From: Sipunculus nudus
Taxonomy: Eukaryota; Annelida; Sipuncula; Golfingiida; Sipunculidae
NCBI GenBank assembly: GCA_026874595.1
Contig: CM049313.1
Location: 32,980,008-33,044,007 of the forward strand
DNA length: 64,000 nucleotides
Direction: 5' to 3'
Shown one piece after another: positions 53,356 to 64,000 of this stretch. The notes beneath the pieces were generated by a model that saw nothing but the letters and a program-made list of their open reading frames with translations, was not told the origin of the DNA and did no database searches. The first letter of the stretch is position 1; each line of letters begins with the position of its first letter. Position numbers and translations under genes: made by a program.

Positions 53356-54639
53356 GGGGAGGAGGGGCGGGAAGAGAGGAGAATGAGAGATGGTAGGACA
53401 TATAGGGAAGCATATTGAGATTGTGTGTTGGAGAGAGAGAGAGGGAGAGACAGAGAGAGAGGTTACACTATTTATATAACTACAGAAAGCAAGGAAGTGG
53501 AACTGCTCATATTTTCAAACTAAGGGGTTTCGTTAGTGGGCCGTACGATCAAAGGATAATAGGATAACAGTACTTCAAATAGCTACAAATGATTAATTAC
53601 CCTGCTGAGGTCTCTTGGTCATCACTGTCCGTACATAAACAATATTACTCCATGAATGAATTTGTTTGCCTTCAACGGTGCGCAACGGAAATTAATGAGT
53701 TTAATTAGTTTATTATTAAATAGCCAAATTGGCCATGTCTCTGGATGAGCCACACCGTTAATGAGGTTTGCCCTTAATAACTGTGTACACACCAGCACCT
53801 GCCTGAAACCCAGGCGCGCCGGGAAGAGAATCCATAATTTAGTTATCAATTAACTTTTATGAGGGTATACTACGCTGCCCTTTTTTTATAATTATGTTTT
53901 AAACCCGTTAAATTCTGGTCTTAGTGCCGAATAGGTAAACCACAATTTTGACATAGTTTTTATATGTGTTATAATTTCAATATCAAGTTAACCACATATT
54001 TGAAATACTATTTTATATGTTTTATAATTTCTATATTTCCATATTTAATGCATATACCCTTTATACCATTAAAAAATTAAGGATAGTTAAGGTTACGATA
54101 TTTTCTATATATAAATATCAAATTAAACTATTTTATATGTTATCACATATTTTACTATTAAATTTATACTAAAAGAAAATATTCTGTATAATATGCAAGA
54201 AAATATAATTAGTTATAAACATATTTCTAACATTCAAGAGTTTTCAGAAATAGAAAATTGGTAAAGAGAATATATGATTAGTTTATTAAACAGTTTTTTA
54301 AACAATATACGTATTTTAGTGACAGTTCCAATCAATCAGACTCGTAAACGATATAACATATCAGAGCGGGGAAGTCAGACATGTATGTGGCGGCATCTGT
54401 TGTGGCGAGTGGGAATCAGTGGGAAGCACTCATTGGCGGATCTCCGGGTCAGGTTTCCGTGTATAACTGAATAAATACTTTGTGCACTTGCAAATGAAGT
54501 ATCATATTCGATGCAGATGTCATTTAGAAGTGTCAAGGGGAAGGTTTAATTGGAATTGCTGCCTTATTAATTAAGAAATCGCGATCTCCGCGTTTTATTT
54601 CGATCTCCGGCCGGAGATCTCCGGGTTTTAGATACACCC

Positions 54640-54830
54640 GGGGTCAGAGTTCATAATTGATGTTTGATGTTTACTTCAATATGGTTGCTGCTATGGACGC
54701 CAATTTAAACAAGCATCTACAGGCTGACACATTCCAGCGGAAACTCAAAGCTCTGACCGCATGTTGTGACGTCAGACGAGTAGATTTTAGTTTACTGATT
54801 GTTTTTTAAAAAGGTGAGTTGATAAACAGC
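54640..54830 (+). other. Possible 5' exon with a CRE-like site
   Basis: A non-repetitive stretch of more balanced base composition. ATGGTTGCTGCTATGGACGC starts a short frame of about 43 codons (MVAAMDANLNKHLQ...), ended by TAA shortly before AAAAAG|GTGAGT (donor-like, about 54814). TGACGTCA, a full CRE palindrome, lies at about 54769. I do not recognise the peptide. It could be a first exon of a gene running to the right, or chance. Confidence 0.2.
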
Positions 54831-55466
54831 AGGCAATCAAAGTTTCTCAATTTGACAGGTGCCATATATATTGATCATTTGATGGCATAGCCAAGGCACA
54901 GGTGTAATTTATATTATTACATATTACTAATCGGTTAATATTGCCCATATTTTATTTTTATATATTGGTTCAGCTCAGATAACTATAAATTAACTGAGCT
55001 AAAACGCTGGTCTTTTGTCCGTCATCGGGCCGACCGTAAACACTGCAGGGCTCGGTTTTTAATCGCTTGGATCTACAAATTCCAAATTCAGCATACCCAT
55101 ATATGTCCCAAAGTTCTCCTACCACTTTGGTAACAAAACCTGAAACTTGGTCACTGTAATTTTTTTTTTTCCTTTGAGAAATTAAGAAAAAACCTCATAT
55201 CCATGGAAAATCTATATGTTTATACTTCTATTATCAAAACAACAAGTGCTGTATTGTTTTAGCCATTAAATATTAGTCCATATGTTTCCCTTGTGCATGC
55301 CAGAAAACATAGGTCAGTATTGGGTGTAATTTGTTGAAGATATGGACCAGAACATTCGGTACCTAAACAAAACAGCAAGAAATACATTTTTTAGCTTAAC
55401 TTTGTGACTAGTGAAGCTATAGAGACTTTTTTTCGAGGATATAACTTTATATAATCAAGATTTCAT

Positions 55467-55469
<3 letters not shown>

Positions 55470-55527
<58 letters not shown>
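55470..55527. repeat. (TA)n microsatellite
   Basis: A TA tract interrupted once by ATGT. Confidence 0.9.
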
Positions 55528-55533
<6 letters not shown>

Positions 55534-56079
55534 TATCACAGGATTAATATCAAATGTTAAAGTGGTCTTTCACAAGGTATTACGTTCTATTGCATGTGTA
55601 AATAGATTTCATTACACGCACTGTAATGTAGTCCTTGGCCCCCACAGGGAGTATTGTGACAATAAATATTTGTATCGTATATAACATAAATTAGATTAGA
55701 ATTTAGTAATTTTTCAAGTTATTAGCATAAATGAAAAATCAGATGAATTAATTGAAAATTACTATATTTTGTCCAAATTTGACCATGTCATATTTTTCCC
55801 TGTAAGCCCTGTTGAATTAACTTTTACAACATGTAAACATAAGGATTTAATCTTTTAAATTTTGAAATGTGAAAATAAAGGCTCAAAATGGGGCTAGTTA
55901 CTGAAGTTTATTTTAGGCTGTATTCCATTCACTTGCATTGTCATGACTTCTGGTCACTGGAGGTCATTTAGTACAGCTCTGCCAGTGTTCCTGATTACTG
56001 GTAGTAATGCATCCCCCTCCACACAGACACACAAAAACACTTAAGCAATAAACTCCAATATTTATCATTTGTATTCTTT

Positions 56080-58480
56080 ATTCCACTCCATGTACAAACT
56101 TATGAAATAGTACAGTAGAGCAGTGTTTATCTGAAAAGCTCGGAGAAATGATCATGCAGATAACAAATTTCACAGGATTCACCTTGATTAGTCGAATACT
56201 TGACATTATCAGCTACTGACAGACTAAAATATACCTGGACAAAAAATTTTGAGAAGATTTCCATTAATGTAATGTATGATATAAAATACATTGAAATTAT
56301 TGTTTCTTGATCCTGGAAAATAAATTTTGTATTACCTATCTCTATACAATTTCTTGGAATTTTTTACAATTTTTGTTTATTGTTTTGAATTAAGCATAAA
56401 CAATAAAAAATTTGGTACTCAATTATTAATATTAGATAAAGGATGTTTCAGATAAAATGTGTGAATAAACAAGTTCTACTGTAATTCATGGAGTAATCCA
56501 GACGATGCCATGTTGTGGTAATGTGGCATTTTGAAAGAAGTTAATTTCCTTTTGAAAGTTTAAACAAATTAATGATTCAAAATAAAAATAGATCCATCAG
56601 TATGCATTATTTGATAAAACAGTAAAACTCAGCTGAGGACACTCCTCTAGGGTGGAAAAACCTGCGTAACGAATACAGACACTTTTCTTCCACCCGACAG
56701 TTAAACCACCCTGCTAATGGACACACAAACGCCTGCCTTGGCTTGTGGCAGTACAAATACTTTGTAACTGCAGTTAAGTTCTGCTTTTAGATGAAGTTTC
56801 TTGCCGTTTAATTCATTATTTAGAAGGCAGCTACAGTAACTGTACTGCCGCTTTATGAGTTCCTATTGTGCCGAGCTTTAGTCTAGTGAAATAGTAATCC
56901 TGATTTCTGGCCATATTTATCTCTCATTGGCCCGGGGCCAAGGTAGTGCCATATAAGCCCTCTGACATCACAACTAGATAACTGGCCTGACAGAGTGCCT
57001 ATACATCTATGTCTGATGAATGCATTATAAGGCCACATGAGGATGCAAATATTTTTGTCATTTCTGACAATGCCTCATGGCCTATAGATACACTGTTAAT
57101 TGATATAAACCAGACTAATCATTTGCATTTTTAGTGTACTATCTGAAAACACCAAACGTGAATGAGAAAAGTTCTGTTGTAACTCAGCATATTGGCAAAT
57201 CTCTCCGCATGTCTTTTAAATTTCTGACTGCATGAATACAAGCATGGCTCGCACAGGTTACTGGGTGCAGCCAACTTTTACGCAATACAGGAAATGATTT
57301 GTTACCATAGAGACAGGGTTTCAGTTTGGGTTGTGAGTTCACATGTATTCTCTTGCATTAATGCATCATTCGTTGCATAATATCAAGATTATGGGTTGTT
57401 CACAACAATACGAATGCAACATGATGGAAAACTACTGCGATGCATTCCTCTTTATTACTTGTATCATGACTCAAGTAGGCTTACCAGCCCAATTATCATT
57501 GCCTACTGATTCGATTTTCACGGCTAGGGGCTGAGGATGATAACATATTTGCCAGGTGTTGCACACATGAAAGGCCTGGCATAACAACCTCCCGTCCAGC
57601 CTAGGACTTGGTTAGGTTTAGGTCAAAGGTGATCAAAGACATTTATTATTTGGTGATTGTTATGGTCATACATTGTTCAAAATGATGAACCTTTAATTTC
57701 TTTGAGTGTTCACTTGTCAGCCCTTTTAAATGAAGTAATTACAGTACAGATGATAAGGTGTACCATGGCCTTGACATGAGCCAATCACTGATGGTATAAC
57801 ATATGCCTCATGGATACGAGTCACACAGGACAATCACAAGGGACGTAGGATACACCTTTAATTTATTGGTCTTTATTAACTTTGCCATCATGAAGAATGT
57901 CAATATAACCAAGATTTAGAAATGATATGTTAGAAATTGTTTTTAGTTAAGCTATGATTCTTTCATGATTACAAATAGACAGAGTAATTAAGAATTTTGA
58001 TTGACATATGGGAAATGCATCGAACAATACACTGAGTATCGGTGAGTAAATCCTGTCACTGTCAGTCAGTTTTAGAGTGTATATGATGTTAATGACCCAA
58101 TCAATGATACAAGTAACAGCTTCAAAAATAAAAAAAAATAAAGCAAATTATTTCATGAATTTTGATGTCCCTTACCTTGGGGGACACAAACTTGGACACC
58201 TGGCCACAACAGGACTGGCGCGCCCCACTCTCTCTGGGGCAGACAAATCAGTTGTCCCTGGACTGTCTGCTATATAGAGGGGTTTCACTGTATATGAGCC
58301 CTAATATACTGAGGAATAAATAATTGTGTAGGTTATAATTCTGTATCAAGCTATATTTTCAGATATTTCTTATTTTTAAATTTTTTAATATGGGTAATAT
58401 ATAATATTTATATAAAATATAATTTTGTGATAAAAAAAATAATAAATACATCTGTATGCATTATGTTATGTTATATGAAA
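56080..58480. other. No recognised gene
   Basis: AT-rich sequence without coding exons that I can identify. GGGGTTTCACTGTATATGA near 58279 resembles the end of the old repeat at 1940-2030 (GGGTTCCACTGTATATAC), so another fragment of that family may end here. Confidence 0.4.
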
Positions 58481-60239
58481 GTAATTAGGGATAAATAATG
58501 ATGCAATTTAGAATTGTGAACAACAAGAATATCTGAATATTCAGATATATAAATTATATTGCAAATGAATAAAATTTATAATGTATTAAATTTGTTAATA
58601 AAAAATTTATGATCTAATGCAAATATTTGTTCATTATCCTCCTGCCTCAGCAGAATGGGAAATTAAGTGTCCAGCTTTTTTTTTTTGTCGATCTCTCAGT
58701 TTTTTAATATTTAATAATTATAAATCAAATTTTTTCCTGTAAGCACTGTTTAATTAAAGTTCATATCCTGTATTTATATGCAGAGATGCAGATCACACCA
58801 CCCCAGCCCAACCCATGATATGATAGAAATAATAAATGGTGATTAAAAAAAAACTAAAATAGAGGCAAGTGTATGCACAATTAGACTTGGTATCAGTCAA
58901 TTATAAATAATAGTGCAATTTGTAATTCAGAATCAACTATAATTTTTTATTTTTATATATTTCAAATTTATAAACTTTAAAAAATAATAACAAAATTAGG
59001 ATATGATACAAACATGTATACATTATTCTTCTGTCAAAAATAGGTAAAAATGAAAAAAAATAGGGTTTAATATAAACTTGAAATCATTATTTCCCTGAAT
59101 GTGAAGTATAGGATGAGTTCATTCTGTCCATCAGTCATTTCATCTTTGAATGTTTCATGTGCAATACATCATCTAAAAAATCTTTACTAATTTTTATGCT
59201 AGTCATATCAGAGTAAGTTTGGCAATCATATATTTAGTATTTTATTACCACCAAATAGAAGGGCCATTTCCTCTTATCATTTCAAATGCTAATATATAAG
59301 AACTGTAGAAATAAGTATATTTTCCATGGGTTAAAAATTTTACTAGGTTCAGCTGGGCACCATGACCCATGGGCCAGGTTTTTAGCTCAGCTGACTAAGT
59401 CATCTGAGCTATAGTCATGGTCCTTTGTCCGTCAGCTGGCTGTCCATCCGTCCATCCGTTAAACTGGCACGTTTTGAAACCGTTAGACCTACGAATCCAA
59501 AATTCGGCATACAGTTAGATGTCCCCAAAATCTCCTACCATACCGAAAATTGGGTCATTAGGACATCGTTCCTTCGAGATATTAAGAAAAAACTTCCATT
59601 TTCCATAAAAAACCATTGTTACACTATAAGACTGCCTAATATCAAATCCACTGATCTGATTTTGATCATAGTGAATATGCATATTCTTCCATACATTTTC
59701 TATGTACATACCAAAAATTAGGTCAGTATTGCGTAATTTGTTGAAGTTATGGGCCGGAACATAATGCACCTCATAAAAAATCAGGAAATAAATTAACTCA
59801 CTTAACATAAGAATGGCTGAAGCTAGAGACTTCTTTTCAGGGATATAACTCCATTTAATCAAGATCCAATTGTATACCGAAAATTAGATCTGAATTTTTC
59901 AAATTTTATAAGATATTCGCATAAATATGAAACCAGTACTTAAAATTTTGCCCAAATTTGGGCATGGCACTTTTTCCCTGTAAGTACTGTTGGTTTAATT
60001 TTCATATGATGCACACGTAAGGATTTCAGCTTCTAAATTCTGAAATTTGAAAGGAATTGACCAAAACCTGTAACTTTTATTACATTTTTATGAGACCATG
60101 TCACACCTAGGCTGTACTGAAGCCCCTCTAATGTCCCCATATTGACCTTTAATGCTTGAAGCTAGGCATATACTGCAGCAAGCCAGCTCTTGGGTGGCCT
60201 CAGCTGGATATAGCTATTCAACCCCCTCCTCTTGTAATT

Positions 60240-61600
60240 GTTTTGCCAAAAACATAAAAATAAACAATAATTTAAAAAAAATATTGGTTTACAATAACAA
60301 CTTTAAGAAAAATAAATGGAAAAGGAATTTTATGGTTAATGAGTAACAGGGACCTTGCAATTACTGATGTTTTATGGATCTTTCATGGGTTGCTGAAAAT
60401 ATATTTCAAATGACACCATGCAGTCACCATTGGGTATTTTTTAATTTCAATCATAAAAATGAAAAATAAATAATTAAATAAAATTGTTGTTTACTATAAG
60501 GGATTATGTGAAGCAAGTTTATGATAGACAAGGATGCATTTGATCATATTAAATATTCTAAATTTCCAGGTCTTTTCCAGGTGTTTAATTTGTTGTTTTT
60601 TTTTTTTACAAAATTAAAAAAAATGAAATATGTCAAAAATTAAAAAATATTACTCAGACAAGTGCTCATTAAAGATGTCAATATGTTTGTATAATAACAT
60701 TCAGACTCATGGCTGTATCAGCTGTTACATGATACTGGGTAAATAATCAAAATTTATATTTCTGATAACTTTATTTCAGTTAATAAAATTAAACATTCCC
60801 AACTCCAGTTTGCACCTAGTATAATATATTGGTTTGTTTTGATCCTTGGGTTATTTTTAACACGTATTAGTTTCATAGTAGAGATTATTTTCTTTTTTTT
60901 CTTATACAAATTAAAAAAAAAAATGAAATTTAAAAAATCTGATAAAAAAAACAGGTCTTAAAGACAAGTTCTCATTATGATGTCTATAATGTTAATAATT
61001 GTCATAAGTGTCTTGACAGTGATGTGAAAGTATTCAAAAGTTAATATAATATTTTTTTTTTTAATTAAAGCCATAGAACCAGGTAGTAACAATCATTATT
61101 TAAATTTGTGAAATTTGTATATTCTGGATTCTCAACAGTTTTGTTCAACTGAAACTGAATAAATATGAGACCTTGAGTGAATACTAAATAATTGTATTCA
61201 AATAAGATTTAAAAAAATTCAATTGTTCAATAATGTAAATTAATACAAATACTAATACAGGTAAAAAGAAAGAATTTGAGTGCAAAAACTTCCAAAAAGT
61301 ATTCATTAATGCATTCATGAATATATTTTATAATTTTATTTTAATCATTTATTTCAATTATATTATTAAAGGAAATCTGTTTAAATGTTATTGTTAATAT
61401 TTTTTAATTCAAAATTATATTTTGCCCAATAATTCCAATTAATTTTTAATGAATAGTTTAACTCTCATATCATTTGTGCTAGTGGTACTTTTGGCCATGG
61501 GCAACCTGAAATTATTGAATAACATTTAACTCCTTTGTAAAAAGCATGCATGATAATTAACATGACTTACAGTGGACATTTATTTCCTGTTACTAGTGTT
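60240..61600. other. AT-rich interior of family H copy 3
   Basis: Long A and T runs without coding potential. No repeat unit is clear to me here. Confidence 0.5.
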
Positions 61601-61849
61601 AGTGCTGTGGATTTAATTTTCACAGCATGTACACATAAGCATTTCATCTGTTAAAATCTGAAATTTGAAATCAGTTGATCAAAAACTGTAGATGTCATTC
61701 AAGTTTTCAAGCACCATGCCTTGATTGTTTTCATCTAGTCAGTGAAATGTGTGCTTGGGCAGTATTACATAACTGGTTCAACTTCTGACCTAGCCACTGC
61801 CTCTGTGATTGTCTGGGTCAGGCTGGGTCAGGCAGTAATTACCAGAGAG

Positions 61850-61912
<63 letters not shown>
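61850..61912. repeat. (CT)n microsatellite in family H copy 3
   Basis: A CT tract of about 60 bases, followed by further CT-rich runs to 62000. It sits at the position corresponding to 28715-28790 in copy 1. Confidence 0.95.
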
Positions 61913-61913
<1 letters not shown>

Positions 61914-62510
61914 GGTGTCTCTCTCTCTCCAAGATAGTGTAGCTCACTCTCTCTTGCTCTCTCTCTTTCTCTCTCTCTCTCTTTCTCTCCCATTCTCTCT
62001 CACCCCTAAGCCTCCCATTCTCCCTGCACCCCATTATGTTGACAGGTACTATAAACCAGATTAATTAGCTATGAATGTTGAAGCAATTTAGAAATGTGAA
62101 TCAACTGAAATATTCATATATATATTTGTATTATACTGTAAATGTGTAGTTACATTTTTAAACCTGGAAAAAATGATGTATTGAAAAAAAGGAATAAAGG
62201 CAAATATTGTTAATTTTTCCTGGCTCAGTAGAATGGGAATAAAAATGATTTGCTTTGTTTCTCCACCTTTTTGCCTGCTTAAATTTTTAATTATTATGAA
62301 TAAACATTTTTCTCTGTAAGCACTTGAATTCAATTTAATATCCTGTATGAATATGCAAGGGTGCTGTAACTCCCACCATCCCCTTTCCCCACCCCATAGA
62401 GTCCTTCCTCTATGGCACTGTGAACAAAAGTTCTATTGCTTTTCCATAAAATTTAATAATTAATGATAATATATACAGAAAGACTGAGGCGTTTTAACTC
62501 CCATCATAAC

Positions 62511-62526
62511 CCCCCCCCCCCCCCCC
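62511..62526. repeat. Poly-C tract in family H copy 3
   Basis: A run of about 16 C after ATCATAA, at the position corresponding to 29291-29301 in copy 1. Confidence 0.9.
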
Positions 62527-62828
62527 GTCAATCCTTCCACCTGTTAAGTGGGGACTTTATGGCAACTGTATACATATGATAAAATAGAAAATAGGTTTAT
62601 TAAAATAATTGGATCTCATTAAACAAATCTGTAAACTGTTGAACTTTCAACAGCTTATCAAAAAGGTAACCAATGGAAACACATGGTCAGATCTCAAAAT
62701 ATTATTTGCAACATTTTCTTCAATCATATCAACCAACCATGGCCAAGATTTCCTTTTCCGATCAGACTTTATCTGCTTTTCATAATATTTTAGATTTTAA
62801 CCTTCCAGGTGTTTAAGTACTGTTGAAC

Positions 62829-62834
62829 GCTCTC

Positions 62835-62872
<38 letters not shown>

Positions 62873-62880
62873 CTTTTCTC
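62829..62880. repeat. (CT)n microsatellite in family H copy 3
   Basis: A CT tract at the position of the short CT run near 29630 in copy 1. Confidence 0.9.
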
Positions 62881-63559
62881 TCTACATCCACCTCATAGCT
62901 GCCCTCACTGTTCTCTTCTCTGAGCCCCATCCCAATGTCAGCCTCAGTAAACAAGAACAAGATGAATCAGATATATTCATACTTTAATATTTTGTATAAC
63001 TATTCGTCCGTAGGTACCTATGTACATGCCAGAAATTATGTCAATATTGTGTAATTTGTAGACATAGTGGGCATCAAAATAATGTACATTGTCAAGACAT
63101 TGACAAGAGATATTGTGTCATACAGTAACAAATTCATAAATCCCCTCATCAGCATAGTAAAGCATAACATCATATCTGTCAAATTGAAATCTTGCAGACT
63201 TCCATACACTATAGATCCTTCAACAAATAGCCTATTCATCATTCTACTACTGCTTATTACTGCTGTCATTGCTTTCATATTTGCTCAGATATATTGCAAT
63301 TTTCAACCCCTCCTAAATAAAAAATAAACCACTATATTTTACTCTATTAATCCATCAGTCAGGTTATTTCATTTTTTATTTACTCACATATTACATTCCT
63401 TTATAATAGCCCAACATGTCCATAATATTCATAAGCTTTATCGACTCGATATAGTATCACAATGGAGAAACATTTATGGTCCAATCACAATCAGCTGAGC
63501 ACCGTGACCCATGGGTCCCTTGTTTTATATAAGTTCTTTATTTAGTAGATCTCTCGTAC

Positions 63560-63790
63560 AACCAATTTATTGTTGCCATATAGTCGGATAGTCAAGGTGT
63601 TAAACTTTCGGCTCTCTCTGCCGGCGACTTGGGTTTGATCCTGTAGTGGCCATGAGAGTGGGTTGTAGTAACCTGTCCTACTTAGATGGTTTTCCAGACT
63701 ACCAAATGCCACCATCCGAACCATGGAGAGTGCCTGGTATTAATTATTAACTAGTTGTACAATCCGTGTAAAAAAATAAAGTTTAACTTT
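63560..63790 (+). repeat. tRNA-derived SINE
   Basis: TAGTCGGATAGTCAAGGTG is A-box-like and GGGTTTGATCC is a good B box about 50 bases downstream, followed by a tRNA-unrelated body and an A-rich end (GTAAAAAAATAAAG at 63769). The arrangement is that of a tRNA-derived SINE. I do not know the family name. Confidence 0.6.
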
Positions 63791-64000
63791 CAGTGCATTC
63801 TTCCTCTGCTAGCAAACCTGTTCACCTGTCCCCCTCCCCCCCCCCCCTTAGGTGTAGGTTCTACCTTTATTCCTGCTCCATCAACCTATCATGGCATTAA
63901 GTCCATTTTGTTATAGTCATTTTCCAACCAACAAGTTCACCAGCAAACTATAGTGCTCTGGTTTTCTGTCAGCTTTTAAATAAAACATTGTCAGCCAGTA

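Larger units (their letters stand above)
52273..54639 (-). mobile_element. Internally deleted inverted copy of the MULE, ~2.4 kb
   Basis: Its outer end (54639, reading leftward GGGTGTATCTAAAACCCGG) and inner end (52273, ATCTAAAACCCGG, missing GGGTGT) match the MULE termini. Reading from 54639 leftwards it repeats the order of the 48236-52272 element: terminus, AAGGGCAGCGTA-type block (53880-53600), GA/CT microsatellite, a short piece of transposase (53133-52900, GMDVIDQK..LN and VYEFEAAPDTDVSM), then the AT tract. It lacks the MULE-domain half of the transposase. It abuts the first element with no spacer. Confidence 0.8.
54968..59375 (+). mobile_element. Probable family H copy 2 (diverged, interrupted)
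   Basis: The head GTTCAGCTCAGATAACTATA with AACTGAGCTAAAACG (54968-55005) is a diverged hairpin head. Its tail CAGCTGGGCACCATGACCC then ATGGGCC lies at 59350-59377, immediately before copy 3. Internal landmarks shared with copy 1 include CCTGTAAGCCCTGTTGAATT (55799) and GATGCAATTTAGAATTGTGA (58501). An AT microsatellite is at 55470-55527. The stretch 56080-58480 is not clearly part of the family and may be older unique sequence or another insertion. Confidence 0.5.
59383..63523 (+). mobile_element. ~4.1 kb element with hairpin head, family H copy 3
   Basis: The head TAGCTCAGCTGACTAAGTC then ATCTGAGCTA (59383-59411) is followed by GTCCATCCGTCC-type repeats and TGGCACGTTTTGAAACCG. The right half (61620-63523) is strongly similar to 28560-30296 of copy 1, including GGCAGTAATTACCAGAGAGC, the CT tract, poly-C and GACTTCCATACACTATAGAT. 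The tail CAGCTGAGCACCGTGACCC then ATGGGTCCCTTG ends near 63523. Confidence 0.7.

Noticed and set aside
48230-54650. Target-site duplication around the whole MULE pair
   Set aside because: The flanks (GTAACAAAA on the left, GGGGTCAGAG on the right) do not match, so no duplication is claimed.
59515-59862. 115-residue minus-strand frame in family H copy 3
   Set aside because: The matching regions in copies 1 and 2 are broken, there is no recognisable domain, and composition is that of the repeat.
61742-62034. Frames coding for Ser-Leu or Arg-Glu repeats
   Set aside because: These are translations of CT/GA microsatellites.

Overview
This window reads as nuclear genomic DNA of a marine invertebrate, most likely a bivalve mollusc. 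The reasons are two intron-rich animal genes with metazoan-type exons, and dispersed repeat families with a molluscan flavour: AGGTCA-rich elements, elements with a hairpin head TAGCTCAG...CTGAGCTA and a tail near GACCCATGGGTC, and long CT and AT microsatellites. I see no prokaryotic organisation, rRNA or functional tRNA. The species cannot be decided from the sequence alone.

Two genes are supported exon by exon and converge. (1) An SHC adaptor gene on the plus strand, with coding exons from 2311 to 31212. Twelve coding exons with compatible splice phases give a 468-residue p52-like protein: PTB domain, a CH1 linker rich in YxN motifs, and a C-terminal SH2 domain. The non-coding first exon lies upstream of 2281 and is not identified. 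(2) A ZCCHC9 gene on the minus strand, 45698 to 36744. Five coding exons give 276 residues with four CCHC zinc knuckles. About 5.5 kb of 3' UTR or intergenic sequence separates their stop codons. The rest of the window is introns and mobile or tandem repeats.

Most introns are filled by non-autonomous elements. Many share one plan: a short inverted or palindromic terminus, internal tandem repeats of about 170 to 340 bp, and a constant tail. Examples are 300-1910, 8791-9807, 9989-11850, 15480-16665, 18141-22170, 22980-25330, 25731-30296, 41581-43585, 54968-59375 and 59383-63523. Several unrelated families carry the palindrome CAGGTGGCGCCACCTG, and one family carries dense AGGTCA nuclear-receptor half-sites.

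Upstream of ZCCHC9 lies a cluster of DNA transposons. It holds two MITE-like elements with 9-bp target-site duplications (46338-46703 and 47148-48192), then two abutting inverted Mutator-like elements (48236-52272 and 52273-54639). The first carries a decayed MULE transposase with a SWIM-type zinc finger; the second is its internally deleted derivative.

The most unusual feature is a pair of unrelated minisatellites, one in each gene, that both start exactly at an exon's 5' splice site and copy that splice donor in every unit. In SHC the unit is 27 bp, with about 55 copies, most carrying GTAAGT. In ZCCHC9 the unit is 49 bp, with about 68 copies carrying AAG|GTAAAG on the sense strand plus a TGACTCA (AP-1-type) site. 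Each gene therefore presents dozens of tandem candidate donors immediately after a coding exon, and using the second donor would truncate the protein in both cases.
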